Shown piece by piece: positions 11,584 to 23,505 of a DNA stretch of 64,000 bases. The position numbers and the translations under genes are program-made. How positions within the stretch are numbered: the first letter of the stretch is position 1; every line of letters starts with the position of its first letter. A model generated the notes under the pieces. The model was not told the DNA's origin. It did not search any database and saw only the letters and a list, made by a program, of their open reading frames with translations. Origin of the DNA: Gnetum montanum (lineage: Eukaryota; Streptophyta; Gnetopsida; Gnetales; Gnetaceae); NCBI GenBank assembly GCA_015680685.1, contig MNCI01004199.1, positions 87,176-151,175 of the forward strand, read 5' to 3'.

Positions 11584-12388
11584 AAAGCTATCTTGGATCA
11601 ACCTATTGACCCTAATATTAGTATCATAGAATAAAGAGAAAGTGTGGCTTCAAAGTTTAGTATTCATACTACTAATGAAGATGAAAAATTGCGAATTGAA
11701 GGCCCAAATAAATCCAACTCATTATCTTATTAGATACATAATGTTAATATTATTACTAGGTAGCTTTCTCTCCCTAGATCTATTCTTCCCAATATGGAGA
11801 AACCTAGCCTTAGCCTCCTACTTAGCTTCATTCCTCCACCATATCATTTTTTTCTCCTTAATGATATTAGTAACTTCCATTCCTTCTTTTAATTTCCAAA
11901 CCAATTTGTTTTGCCTTCATATTTCATTCTTCAACTTTAGTTTATTATACCTTAATTTCAATTTTTTTTAATTCTTGGCACCATTACTCCTCCTATGTTT
12001 AACATTTCCTAACTTAGTTATATACAACTTGCTTTTATAAATTTTCCTAATTATATTTCATTAGGCTTACTTGTTTCAACAAAATTTGGATCCCATTTTA
12101 TAAATGCATCCTCCCTTAGCTTTTCCACTTTAGCCTACACTACACAATCCTAGAATAGATCCATAGCTACTAGCATTATTTAATGATGCTATGTTCTATC
12201 TTCAAAGCACAAAAGAAAAGGTAGCTAAGGAATTAGTTATGTACGGAGGATCTTCTATTCCTCTTGATATAATTTTAAGTAATCCTATAAGCTTAGTGAT
12301 TCCCATGCCAATTGATAGGGGTCCTACCAATTTTGAACTAATAGGATTTATCATACAATTCACAATGCAATCTAATCATAAGCTTTGA
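11584..12388 (+). pseudogene. Element B gag, middle part
   Basis: Continues the frame of the N-terminal part across the solo LTR (AILDQPIDPN directly after the junction). Further on there is a Pro/Ser/Phe-rich stretch broken by stops. Another frame then reads through 12,191-12,388 with YGGSSIPLDIILSNP. The conserved gag core that should follow lies beyond element E, at 37,095. Several frameshifts and stops. Confidence 0.45.
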
Positions 12389-12869
12389 AGACGATGTTGA
12401 ACAAATTGACAAAAATAATCATGTATATTATTATATTTAATAAATATAAAAGAGATTATAATACATAAAATACAAGGAAAATCCTACATTTCCATGATAG
12501 AAACTAGAAAGAATATTTATAATTTTATATTTTAAAATTTTTCTATATTTTATGAATATGATAATAAAAAATATAAACATACACACATTATAATCCCTTA
12601 TGGAGATAGGCACAATTCTCACAAATACTTACATATTTCACAATCCATGATGGTAGAAGTACAACACCACACAAAGAATGCAATAAAATGGCTCATAGTT
12701 ACAACCTCAATGGTCCAACACCATGCCATACAGTTATGACCTCCTTGGGTAAGGAATGAATCATTATAGCTTAATCAAATAGAGATTAAATAAATATTTT
12801 TGTTGTTTGAATGTTCAAGGCATTAATGGTGAAATAAGAAAAAACTGTGCCCTTTATTCATTGTGCAAA
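12389..12869. other. A+T-rich stretch between B gag and the left LTR of E
   Basis: Extremely A+T-rich, especially 12,420-12,580. No gene, repeat pair or terminal motif seen. It may be the end of the B gag segment, a small insertion, or part of the E LTR edge. Confidence 0.3.
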
Positions 12870-13533
12870 CATTAAACTCTACATCAACCAAATAGTTATG
12901 AACTACATAAGCATGATAACACTCTAACAAAGTCTAGCTATATCGATGAAAGTGATGACTCAAAACATACACATTATAGGAAAAAAATCAAATTAACTAA
13001 GGAATAGCCCTTCACATGAACTAAATATGATAATTCCAAATGAAATCAAAGTTATGTTTATGATCTGTGTGAGAGATCATCTCAAGTATTTATACTATTC
13101 ATGTGGAAACAAGGGAGGTTCATCAATGTCTAGGTGTCAACAAAGGTTTGTTAACGCAACCATAACCAATTAGAATGCACTTTTAGCACTTTGGAAAAAA
13201 CTTGGGTAGGAAAGGGGTGTACTAATACCTCTACACTGACATAGGGTAGTTAGTGCACCCTCTCTCAAAAACACACTTTGTACAATGGATCATGGGTGAA
13301 AGCTAGAATGTGAGGTAGCATGTTAGAGGGATCATAAGACATCTAAATGAAGCCATAATAATTCTAAGAAGCTTAGAATCATGAAATAATCTCAAATTAT
13401 GAAGGATAAGATGCATCTCGAAAGATCAAAAATCTTAACTGAACATGCTAGACTACAAATTCATTGTACGTGAAACACTTTTCAAATTCAAGGCTTACAA
13501 TTGACATATAAATTACCATTGGATGCCTCATCA
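12870..13533 (-). mobile_element. Element E, 3' LTR (left edge approximate)
   Basis: Aligns with 36,461-37,094 through long shared blocks, for example 'ctacactgacatagggtagt' against 'atacactgacatagggtagt' and 'caatctcaaa'-type words. On the - strand it starts TGATGAGGCATCC, preceded by a purine tract TTTTGGAGGAA (complement of 13,534-13,545). The outer edge is uncertain by tens of bases because that end has diverged strongly. Confidence 0.65.
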
Positions 13534-16500
13534 TTCCTCCAAAACTAAGTAAAGCTAGTCCCATAGCTTTAAAATCTAAGAAATAAAAATAATAACTAGA
13601 TACATGCTAATATTAATGCAATGAAATTACAAATGTATAATATAAACCATGACTATGTTACAATACAAACCACCTCACCAAGAAGTGGTAGGGGATGGTG
13701 GTAGAGGAAAAAATTCCCTTAACACGCTTGCATAGTATAGGAAAAGGTTCAAAGAATGAGTCTCTTTCACATATTAATTGCATTATTTCCTTATTCCATA
13801 TCATCCATCTTCAAATCATCTTTTGCCAACTCCTATAGTACTTATTTGGAAGATTTTGAAAGGGTACACACTTAATCTAAAGGATCAAAAACATGATTGC
13901 ATACCTCCAGATCTCTCTCTTGAGGGAGGTCTGGCACATATAGGTGTTGAATCTAATGATTGATGTTGTTTCTTCTCTTCTTCTAAGATTAGCAGTTTGT
14001 AATTACCTAAACATGATTAAATGTGAAAATTCTAAAAATCAAGTGATATCACTGAGCCATTATACTACCATTGTAAAAAATGACCATAGGAACAATGACA
14101 TAAATAACCATTAGGGATATGAGAGAAACATAATCTCAACTATAAAATCAAAGCATGCATGGGTTAGTAAAAATAAGATGAAAATAATTAACATAACCAC
14201 CAAAATTATAAAGTACATATCCAAATCGATGTCTCTTCCCCATGACTAAGTTACAAGATATCTAGCTTGAATCACATGAATAATGCAAATAAAAAGAATA
14301 AGAAGAACAAATGCTCATGAAAATCCTAATATTCTAGTAAGGATCAAACCAAGCAAGTGACAAAAGTAGCAAGAAGACCAAAACTTGTTGGCATCCCCAT
14401 AGTAGGCATCTATCTTTCTTATCCTTGTGAAACTTGTTGATGAGACAACCATGGATTACCAACAACTAGTAAAACATTAATAACAAATATGAGTTTGTCT
14501 CCTTGGATGGCTAAATCTCATCCTCTACTTACCTAACCAACTTCCTACCACATACAACAATGGACAAGAATGGAATAGAAGAGATGAAGAATGAATGATT
14601 GACAAGAAAGAAAAGGTGAAAGTGTAACCTCACTAGATCCACAACCAATAATTCAATTAGCTCATGGGAGTACATGAGCATGTTCTACATCCCATGAAAG
14701 ATCCACTACTGCATACCTTCACCACTACTCATACACATAGTAGACATAGACCTCAAAGTTTCCCTTTTGAGTGCAAGATTAAACCTACCACTACTAATGT
14801 CATGTAGCCTTGATTATTACACAATCTAACCATTGGTAAAACTAGACCAAGTTTATGTATCATAAATCATCTAGAAGTTAAGATTCTAGTTTGATTTTCC
14901 TCCCAAGTTTTACTTTACTGGAAACTTCATCAATTCCATTGGCTTCACTAACTAATCTCACACCCTTATAATAATTACAATGACATGATTAATCAAAGAG
15001 AGAAATTCTAGGTTTGAATGAAGTCAAGGATTATGATGTTAACCCTTAGGACAAATGATTTGGTGAAAGCATTATTTGACAATACCAAAGTTTACTAAGA
15101 GAAAGACTTGTAGGCCTTCATAAACATGGATAAGGATGACATAAGATATTATCTTAGATTATTACATTTTTGGAGTCAAGTGATTTGGACAATAGGTTGA
15201 GCATGAGAAAGGATTTACATGATCATTTTTCTAACCACTTATTTTTATCTTACTTGAACAATTACATGATTAGTCCAAGATGGTAGAAATACCAATTTAT
15301 GTGAACTAAAAGGCTTGAAATAGCATCTCTTTCCATTACCTCTTCTTCTTCAACTTTTCCAAGATTTTTTTTCCAGTTTTTCTTTTCTTTCTTTTTTTCT
15401 CTTTTATTTCTTTTCATTTTCATTCATATACACAATTTTTCCATTCATTTTTTCTATATGTTTTTCTACAAGAAAATGGTTTTCATATGGTGTGTAAGAA
15501 TTATTAAAATGATAATCATCATATGGAGTCTTTAAATTACAAAAATTTTAAAATTAATCCTTCACCATATTACATGCATAAGCTCATGAAAATCATGAAC
15601 CTCTTTTAATCAAGATGGTCAAGAATGACAAGCATATGCACTTAGTGCAATGACAATGATTAGACACATCCAATGGTCACAAGAACTAAGCAGTCATATA
15701 GTATTCTAGAGTTCACATACTCAAGTGTGGATCTATGACATACTCATTGTTCTAGTCTCAATAGCTTCAACAAATAATGGTGTGAGTCCAAGCTCCCTGC
15801 TGAATTTGAGCCTAGTTCACCAATGTTGGATTAAGAAAGAGTGGGTGAATGAATTCTCTTGCAAGGGTATTCCATCATTCAAGGCTTCACTTTACTCATT
15901 TAGCACTCTCACATAATTAGTACATCTATAACTCATCCACACACCATTGACGTTTTAGGTGAATATTCATAAAGCACATTAATTGATTTTTCCTATACAC
16001 ACAACACACACATGAAAGAATATAAAAATAAAATTTTATTAATCATTAATATCAAAAATTAATACACACAAAAAATCACAATAAATAAATATCAACAAAA
16101 AATTAATAAATTTGTATGCTAAAAAATGTGCACACAAAATCATATTAAACCAAAATAAGAATAAAATTAGAGAATGGTATATTATTAGTTTGAAAAAAAT
16201 GTGGACATAAAAATACACATCAAATAAATAAACCATACTATACCATGAAAGCCATTACAATAAAGACTCTTTTTCCAAATATAAGTTTAAGGCTAACACT
16301 TGAAAACCTTTATTTTAATCAACATCACCAAATGACTAAGAAGATGATTGATATGCTTTATAGTACCCTCGGTGTTCAAATTGTTAGTTAGAAGCATAAT
16401 CATCTTGGTTCCATTTCTTTAAAGATATTTATAAGAGAGAAGATGATCATGAATTCTCATAGATAGCTATGTTCTTCTTTCTCTTATGAAAATTCTTTTG

Positions 16501-17389
16501 TCTATAAGGTGATGAATTTCTTACCATAAAAGGAACATGATTATTGTGGTACTACCCAATAGTATATGATGATTAAAAATAAAGATAGCACCTTCCATTA
16601 GGAAATTGTACATGTTTCCAGCTTGACTAATTTAGAATTCTAAATTTAATATTACCTCCTATAATGGTACATAAGGCCATGATGAACATTGTTGAACTTG
16701 TGGCCATTGAGATGTGAGGAACATGGCCAATATGAATGGGGTATTGTATGAGGTTTTTGTTTCATGGCCTACTAAGTTTTATGATAGGAAGGAGGATGGA
16801 ATGAGGAAAATTTTTGTGCTATAGAGGGAATACTCCAAGGATCAAGTTCCACCCCTTGTTAATTTTGTGGCTAGAAAAATGGACTACAAAGATAAGAAAT
16901 TTGATTATGGTAAGGGCCCTTACTCTTTATTTTTCTTTGATCACTTTTTCCTTGTGGTGTAACTACCTCTACAGCTACTTCAAAAATTTTATTTTCCAAG
17001 TCTTTGAAACATGTTGCCATCTTTTAATTTGGTATATTCCAAACCTTATCAACAATATTTGAAAGATATAACAAATTATTTTTAATTCTCATGATTTCTT
17101 GAACAAGGGCTTCAACAACATCATAAGGTTAAATCTTATATTTAAAATTATTTACATCCATTTTCATTAGGGATTTATGTCGTCTTCCTATGCATTATCA
17201 TGCTTATATCATTAACCTTCCAATTTAGCTACAAAATCTAACACAACAGTAATTTGAGCCATTAACCTCTAGTAAAAATCACCCATAATATAAATATCCA
17301 TCCTAACATGAGTTTACAGCTGTAGCTCTTCTACTAGGTGCATTAATTAGTCACATTTACTAAACCCATGATTTGATCATTGACTAAGA
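13534..17389 (-). mobile_element. Element E internal region, 3' of gag
   Basis: About 3.9 kb between E gag and its 3' LTR. I recognise no RT, RNase H or integrase on either strand. A pyrimidine-rich stretch at 15,340-15,470 is purine-rich on the coding strand. Short open frames on the + strand (13,778-13,963; 15,725-15,916; 16,814-17,062) have no domain and are antisense to the element. E therefore looks pol-less like element C, or is too decayed to tell. Confidence 0.45.
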
Positions 17390-17870
17390 ATGCAATTATA
17401 CCATTCTATGGCCACATCCAATGATTCATTGGTATCTTGCTTTCATGCTACTATCTTCTATCTAATGTTTGCAACTTGGGCATAATATTAAAATATAACA
17501 TTGAAATATTTTAACATGTCAACATAATAAGTGATGGAATTAGATAAAAGAGCTTGATACCATCTTTTAGCATAATCAATGAGTGTGTGGGAAAAAGGAC
17601 AAATTTTTTACCACTCACTATTTAATCCTTGTAGCTCATGAGAGATAACAAATATTTGACCATGAAGTTGTAGATCATCATTTAACTACTCACTAAATTT
17701 AAGAATGTTATCCATATGAATCTTTTTTATTCTACTCTTCTCTATGCTTTTAGATGGTATGTAAGCTACTTCATGAATTTGACCTTGGTAGATTCACAAA
17801 AACAATGACTTATCCAAGCCATCAATGTCTCCATCGAAATGAAGGTCATACAAATGTGGAATGATGGAAT
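17390..17870 (-). pseudogene. Element E gag core (related to element C gag)
   Basis: Reading the - strand gives a retrotransposon gag core with stops: a YIPSKSIEKS-like start near 17,760, then AKRWYQALLSNSIT, then QVANIR-like, KQDTNESLD and a closing HGFSK. The same order and spacing occur in C gag (IPSRHMKDSW; AESWYRSLELESI; RVANLRWQI; HGYSQ). The W-Y-x-x-L...S-I pattern is typical of Ty3/gypsy capsid. E and C are thus close relatives although their LTRs differ. The N-terminal part and leader lie beyond D, at 36,076-36,460. Confidence 0.68.
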
Positions 17871-18059
17871 ACTTCACATCACTAAAACTATAGCTTAGAT
17901 CCCATTGAAAAATATTCATGTACCTCCTTCCCCAAGAATCATTCATGTTGTAGCAATGGGAATGCCTAGGAAAAGGTCCTACCTACTTCCTAGCATATAT
18001 GTGCACATACTCCTACGCTGTTATTATATTATGAAGTTCCTTATTTTTATGAGCAACAT

Positions 18060-19074
18060 TGATGAGCTAGCCAAAATTCTAAGGCCATATTACTCTGGTT
18101 GTAGAAGTTTCATCTTTTTTATGACTAACCCATGAGTTGAATCTATTGAAAAATGGTCCAAATCCAAATAAATCATTAATATAAAATAATTAGGATTAAA
18201 TCTAGTAAAATCCAACGTTTAAGACTATCACTCATAAGAAAAATCATAAATCATCATCCTAGCTTCTAATCTTAAGTTCAAGAATGAAAATTAATGATTA
18301 AATCAAATTGAAATCATAAAGTACAAACATAAGTTGTAAAGATTACAAGAAATTTATTATCCAATCTATGTTTCTAATGTGCTACTTCCATGCTACAATA
18401 ACCTTGATAGCCTTCCAATGGACTCTACTAATCTTTAGTTGCCACAAAGCTTAACGGATCTTCACTTAGCAATTTTTCAAGAAAAATTGAGAATTTACTT
18501 TTAACTTGATGTGGGTTCACTTGCATATTGAATTCCTTATTGGGTGTAGTGCTCTCCCATTTATAATAGAAGAGCTTATATCATAATTAAAAACAAGTCA
18601 TAAATAGACATATCAATATTCATCGAGGGAATTGATAAGGACTAACACAATTCTATAGTGGTATTAAATTGTATCACACGGGTGATGTCCTTCAATCATC
18701 GATTCATTTACATTCATGGCATGGATCGATATCTCAATTGCATGGTGAGGTGCAACTTTCTTTTGTTCAACATTATTAATCTTTATCATAGCTTTCATAA
18801 AAATAAATATAAGTTGGGTTGATCACAATTAATCTGGGTGATGTTGATTGATATAGTTATTCTTTAGAATATTTCAAAATTCTCAATCTTAATCGATATC
18901 TTATCAATATTTTTAGATCCTGGGATCCCTTGAGGTAACATATACTCATTGAAGAAATTAGTCTTTATCATTTAGAACCAAAGAAATTAATGCACTTTGA
19001 TATAATAAAATAGTAAAAAAAATAAAAATTAATAAAAATTTACTATGAAAACTAGAGCAATTGGGGGTTCATCA
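18060..19074 (-). mobile_element. Element D, 3' LTR (1,015 bp, Athila-like)
   Basis: Pairs with 35,073-36,075. Begins TGATGAACCC and ends GGCTAGCTCATCA on the - strand. TATAAATG lies on the - strand at 18558-18565. The ATCAATAT/ATCGATAT motif array lies at about 18,600-18,930, upstream of it. Flanks AACAT (18055-18059) and AGCAT (36076-36080) form a 4-of-5 target duplication. The two LTRs differ at very roughly one base in five over the stretch I compared, so this is an old insertion. Confidence 0.87.
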
Positions 19075-19429
19075 TAGCCTCACTTTGGCTAGTTCCTAGC
19101 TAACAAAGGTGATACTACACAAAGAAAGAGAGAGAAAGTCTACATTAACATGCCTATTAATAAAAGTTCTATTCCTAATTCAACACAATAGGTTAAGATT
19201 TACTAGGAAGATACTGAAATAAATAATACTTGTGGTTAAAATAAGCTTTTCCTTTTAATGGAAATAACAGTCAAATTGTTTATCAGCTTTAAACATTAAA
19301 CATTCATCTATTTCCATAGTCCAAGTATAAAAAATAACTTGCATAACCTAGTAGGATAAAATTTATTCCAACCACAAAATGGCTCAATGTGATAAAAAAC
19401 AACAAAATGGAATTAAATGTCTATGAGGA
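19075..19429 (-). other. Element D, 3' untranslated tail
   Basis: Non-coding A+T-rich sequence between the env-position ORF and the 3' LTR. A purine-leaning tract (CAAAGTGAGGCTA on the - strand) abuts the LTR and is the likely polypurine tract. Nothing else seen. Confidence 0.45.
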
Positions 19430-20711
19430 TCAAGCCTCTAATCCTCCTTCTATCTCCATTTCTTCCTCAAAGTAAGAGGGTTTAGCCCCCTCATCATCAT
19501 CTCTGATTTGTAAATGAACATTCCTTTCAATATCCACTACCCTCTTGTCCATGTTTATAAGAGTGGAGCTGACCTACTCTAGCACTATTAAGATCTTGCA
19601 CTACGTAGACTTCACTTCATTCAACTGAGCCTACATCTCTTCCCAAAGTTCCCAAACTTCACAAAATTCAAGTACTATGAGGAGCTTGGATCATTAGATT
19701 CTTAACAAAGGGTTAACATTAGTATAGTATTTGAGGGATTGGGTGAAGGTTTCTTTTTTCAGAATAGTAAGCTACACCTTTGTGCCCATTTGGGATTCTA
19801 ACACTCTCAACTTTATCAAAATAGCTAAAATAAGATAATAAAAATAAAGATTAAGTGTATTATTATTATAGTGATATATCATGTATCTAATTGGTAGGTA
19901 CAAAAAATTTACCTCCTCAACAAACTTTAGAGCTTCATCACCTAAAGAGTTGGGCTTAAGATGTAGGTGGTGTGTGTGGATGATAGGAAATTCATAATGA
20001 TCATCATGGGCATCAAATAGTGCTTGGGGCACAAGTTCACAAAGTGTAGCTTGTGGGTTTGCAACCTACTGAAGTTTGATTCTTTGATAAACTAGTGGAA
20101 GAGATTATACTTTGATTCTATACTAGCTTTAGGCCTGAAAATTTCCTCTTCCTTGGGTAGAAGACTAAAACATTTTTCAAGTCATGATGTAGTGATCTTC
20201 ACCCTAGTTTCCCTCATAGAGGAAACCAAGTAACATTTAAGAGGATCCATCTTGGTAAGATGCAGCTTTAAGTTTTTGTAAAATTATAGGATTTCTTTCC
20301 TATAGAACCAATCCATCTGGGGTTAGCTGAATGCTCCACATACCATTGTCTCCAACTACTACCTCATAGCCACGTTAGTGTTGTTGAACCACTTAGTATA
20401 ATCTACTCTCTAATGTTATGAATCTATCTTTAATCTTTCATTCCTAAGGACCTAGAAAAAAACAAGAAAGTTGAACATGCATGAATTATCATCAGTTTTC
20501 ACAATAAGTTCCATTCCTACCTTGGCTTACTGCTCTATGGTAGATGACTCTACCATTTAAATTGCTTCTTAGGTGTGAAAATTTTGGAAGGATAAAAATA
20601 TCATTATCCAACCTTAGAAATGTAACAAGCCCTAGCTTGAGAAAGATATGACTTACTTGATTTTAAAATATTAATGTTGAGGTGGTGTGAAGCCCTACTT
20701 ATCCAGACATG
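19430..20711 (-). pseudogene. Element D ORF2 in the envelope position
   Basis: Athila-like elements carry an ORF between pol and the 3' LTR, often called envelope-like, of unproven function. Here the - strand shows VDYTKWFNNTNVAM near 20,400, FYKNLKLHL and KMDPLKCYL near 20,270, and FVEEVNFLYLP near 19,900. This resembles the FY-x-N-L...V-x-G pattern of the plant transposon-protein domain. An ATG candidate lies at 20,709-20,711. A pyrimidine tract with AG (CTTGTTTTTTTCTAG, complement of about 20,451-20,465) sits just before the domain and could be a splice acceptor. Many stops and frameshifts. No membrane segment can be claimed. Confidence 0.5.
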
Positions 20712-20831
20712 ATTCCTGAAGGAATGGAAGGAGTAAAGAAGTCCCTAGAGTAAGAGCCCTACCCAAGAACAAAAGATGTGTAGAGGTGGGAGAGGGTTTT
20801 TTAGGGATAAGATCTATCCCCACAACTGATA

Positions 20832-20839
20832 ATTTTATA
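20832..20839 (-). promoter_or_regulatory. Internal TATA box upstream of D ORF2
   Basis: TATAAAAT on the - strand, about 120 bases upstream of the ORF2 ATG candidate and about 90 bases downstream of the internal motif array at 20,930-21,480. Same order as in the LTR of D. Role inferred. Confidence 0.45.
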
Positions 20840-20929
20840 ATATAAAGCCACCACTTTACTATTAACTTTTATTTTTTCTTATTTTTCATTGTATTAATCT
20901 TCATCAAATAATCGATGTTATTTGATATG

Positions 20930-21480
20930 AATTAGATCATACTAAATCATAGCTACAACAAAAATCAATATGACTAGACATTAACTCCCTAACATATCAA
21001 AGTTCATCATGATCATGTTGCTCAAAAGTAAAATCTTTAGGAAAATTTCTTATTTATTGATCAACCTAGTCAACATGGATTAATATCATTGTATATTAAC
21101 ATATCAATACCCATTGTGGTTAAGCTGTTGAAATGCAAAAATCTTTGGAAGAATTTTTTTATATTGATCTACATGAATTTGATCAATATGGATTGATATC
21201 ATTGTATAATAAAATATTAATTTTAATCAATGATATTGATACATTATTTATAAAATGAATGTAAAATCTACATATATTGATTAGAATTGCATGAATCGAT
21301 ATACTTCAATTACATTTAGCACAAGACATCAATAATGTGATGTCTATCAATATCGTTAGACCTTAAGGGTTTCCTTTCTCCTAGTGCATCTATAGATATT
21401 GATTCCATGATGTCCCTCGATAAAATAATCTTATTAATCATGTGTTTTCCCATCCTTCGATATAAATCAATATGACTAAA
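20930..21480. promoter_or_regulatory. Internal ATCAATAT/ATCGATAT array in element D
   Basis: At least ten words of the ATCAATAT, ATTGATAT, ATCGATAT and TATCAATA type lie in both orientations, interleaved with CATGGATT and TGATGTC(C/T). The same vocabulary fills the U3 part of both D LTRs (18,600-18,930; 35,610-35,930). It may be a duplicated promoter region or the remains of a related solo LTR; no clear LTR ends were found. Confidence 0.5.
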
Positions 21481-22755
21481 ATAAAAGAAAATAATTTTAT
21501 TAGCTAGTTTATTTTAAAAATTTACTTTCTTATTTTCACTTATTATTAGATCTTATTATTAAGGTAGGAATTCACATATAACTTAGTTATGAAAGTTCTT
21601 CCTAGGATTATTTCGGCTAAAACTTCTCCTCATAAGGTTTACTTCATTTGTTGGAAGGATGACTTACAATCTAAGGATTTCTACCTTTCCTAAGTTTTAA
21701 GATTCTAAGATGCATTTCTTTCAACAAACTCATTCCCTAACTTGCTTTTGGATTAACTTCCATGTTGCCTATACCCTACTATCTTATCTAATTTTAAGTT
21801 TCTTATTTCCTCTTCCTCCCACCTAATTAATTTAGGTTACTTCACCAATCTAGGCTAATTAGTTGAATTCTGATTATTTAGGACAATCCAAGAGAATAAA
21901 CCAAAAGCAAAACTACTATGGATTTTATATATTCTATCCTATATATGAAACACTAGTAAACTTTGATCTTTCAAGCATTAGTATCCATAATGCATTGCCA
22001 TAGTAGGGATCTCAACCACTAACTCCTATGGAAGGCATAGTGCTAAATAATCAAAGAGTCAAAGAGGTTTAATTACTTATGAACATAATAGACGATAGCC
22101 GAAAAGAAAATTTTGGAAATACAACTAAATATGGGAAAGTGAAATAGGAATGAAAAATACTGTAAATAAGAAAGGAAAATTTTGACAAATAATAGTTCTG
22201 AAGGTATGAAGTAGCATAAGCTAAGGGACTAAATAAACTAAGTAAGGTTAATGGATAAAAATGATGGTAACTATTAAAATAGATACTTAGGTAACTCAGT
22301 ATATCATGTATAATGTCATATTCTAGATTAAATGTGGTTGCATGTGAAATTATATTTAGTGATGACTACTTCATCCATATGCACTCTGCTCATAGAAGGG
22401 GAATAATATGGGATGCTTTGAATGATGAACTTTTGAGCATGGCCTCAACTATAATGTTCTTTTCAGAATATGACTTTGATTATAATTGAAACTTCATATG
22501 GGTTCATTATTATCTTTTTTAAAGAAAAATACTAATTCAACATTCTTTAAGAATGAGGTTCCTATGGAAGCCAAAGTCATTTTGTATTTTTCATTTTAAA
22601 GGGCTACTCACATGAGCATTGATCAAATTTCATAGGCTTTGATCACCTTAGATGCTAGACCCAATATAACAAACCCTTTCTAGCTTATTAACTTATCCAA
22701 GTGGATAACTAATAAAACCATACACTGATAAGCATTAGCATAAACTTGGTTATTT
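21481..22755. other. Element D, pol-ORF2 spacer
   Basis: A+T-rich non-coding stretch between the end of D pol and the internal array. No domain or repeat pair recognised on either strand. Confidence 0.35.
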
Positions 22756-22770
22756 TACCCCCATGACTCA
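22756..22770 (-). other. Internal polypurine-type tract after D pol
   Basis: Complement reads TGAGTCATGGGGGTA, nearly identical to the tracts of G at 366-380 and 941-953 and to that of C before its 3' LTR. It lies just after the end of D pol. A second priming site for plus-strand synthesis is the usual interpretation of such tracts; here it is inferred. Confidence 0.5.
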
Positions 22771-22799
22771 TGGAGCTTGTACCTAAGAAATATTATTTG

Positions 22800-23505
22800 A
22801 AAAAAATAATAAAGTTTATTATGTGTAATTTATTTTTTATTAATATAAGGCTCACTCTTAGATGTATTTTGGATTTGAACCAATCTATCTCAAGGTATAG
22901 GGAGTTGTCCTTCTCCCTTGCATTAGGGACATGATGCTAATGAATTATTTATAGTATCAACTAGCAATAGAATTTCCTATTTATTTATACATTTTTCAAG
23001 GAAAAAGTTGTAGATTGTTAATTTTTTATTATTTTTACAATATTTAATAATACATTTTCTTTAAAGTACTCTCCATAGCCTTAACCTCTACTTGATCATT
23101 GTCATCACATGGTTCTTCCTTGGGGTAATTAGGATCACATAATTCTATTAACTCATCCTCTCCTAGTTCCTCAATTTTGTGTTAATGGTAATGCATAAGT
23201 CTCTGGAAATTTACTAGAAGCATAGTAGATAAGTATTCTATGGGTAAAAGTAGGACACTTCCACTACTATGAGGTTGTAACACTAGGTATGGGTCTTTCC
23301 ACCAAATTGTTAGTTTTTCTAGGAATTTGTATAATCTCATATTATATAATAAGATTTAATCACCTTTGAAGAAATGCTTCTTAAGTATGTTTTTATCATT
23401 CATAGACTTCATTTGGTTCTTAATTATTCTTTTCTTATCAATTGCATGCATGTGTACTTCATCAAGTTCATGTAATTTAGTCATTCTAAAATCTTGGTTA
23501 GTTTC
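22800..23505 (-). pseudogene. Element D integrase, C-terminal part
   Basis: Continuation of D integrase beyond the F insertion. The - strand reads NYMNLMKYTC near 23,480 and RLYKFLEKLTIWW-type sequence near 23,300, ending in a VLLLPIEYL-like stretch. This matches the gypsy integrase tail that ends in a G-P-Y/F-like module (R-L-K-F-x-G-K-L...W...P-Y-x-V). Broken by stops. Confidence 0.6.

Noticed and set aside
11311-11971. Hydrophobic + strand ORFs resembling small membrane proteins
   Set aside because: They fall on the solo LTR and on T-rich B gag sequence; hydrophobicity comes from T-rich codons, and the in-order gag frame is a better reading.
15340-15470. Long pyrimidine tract as a possible triplex or regulatory site
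   Set aside because: Ordinary low-complexity sequence inside decayed element E, with no partner repeat.
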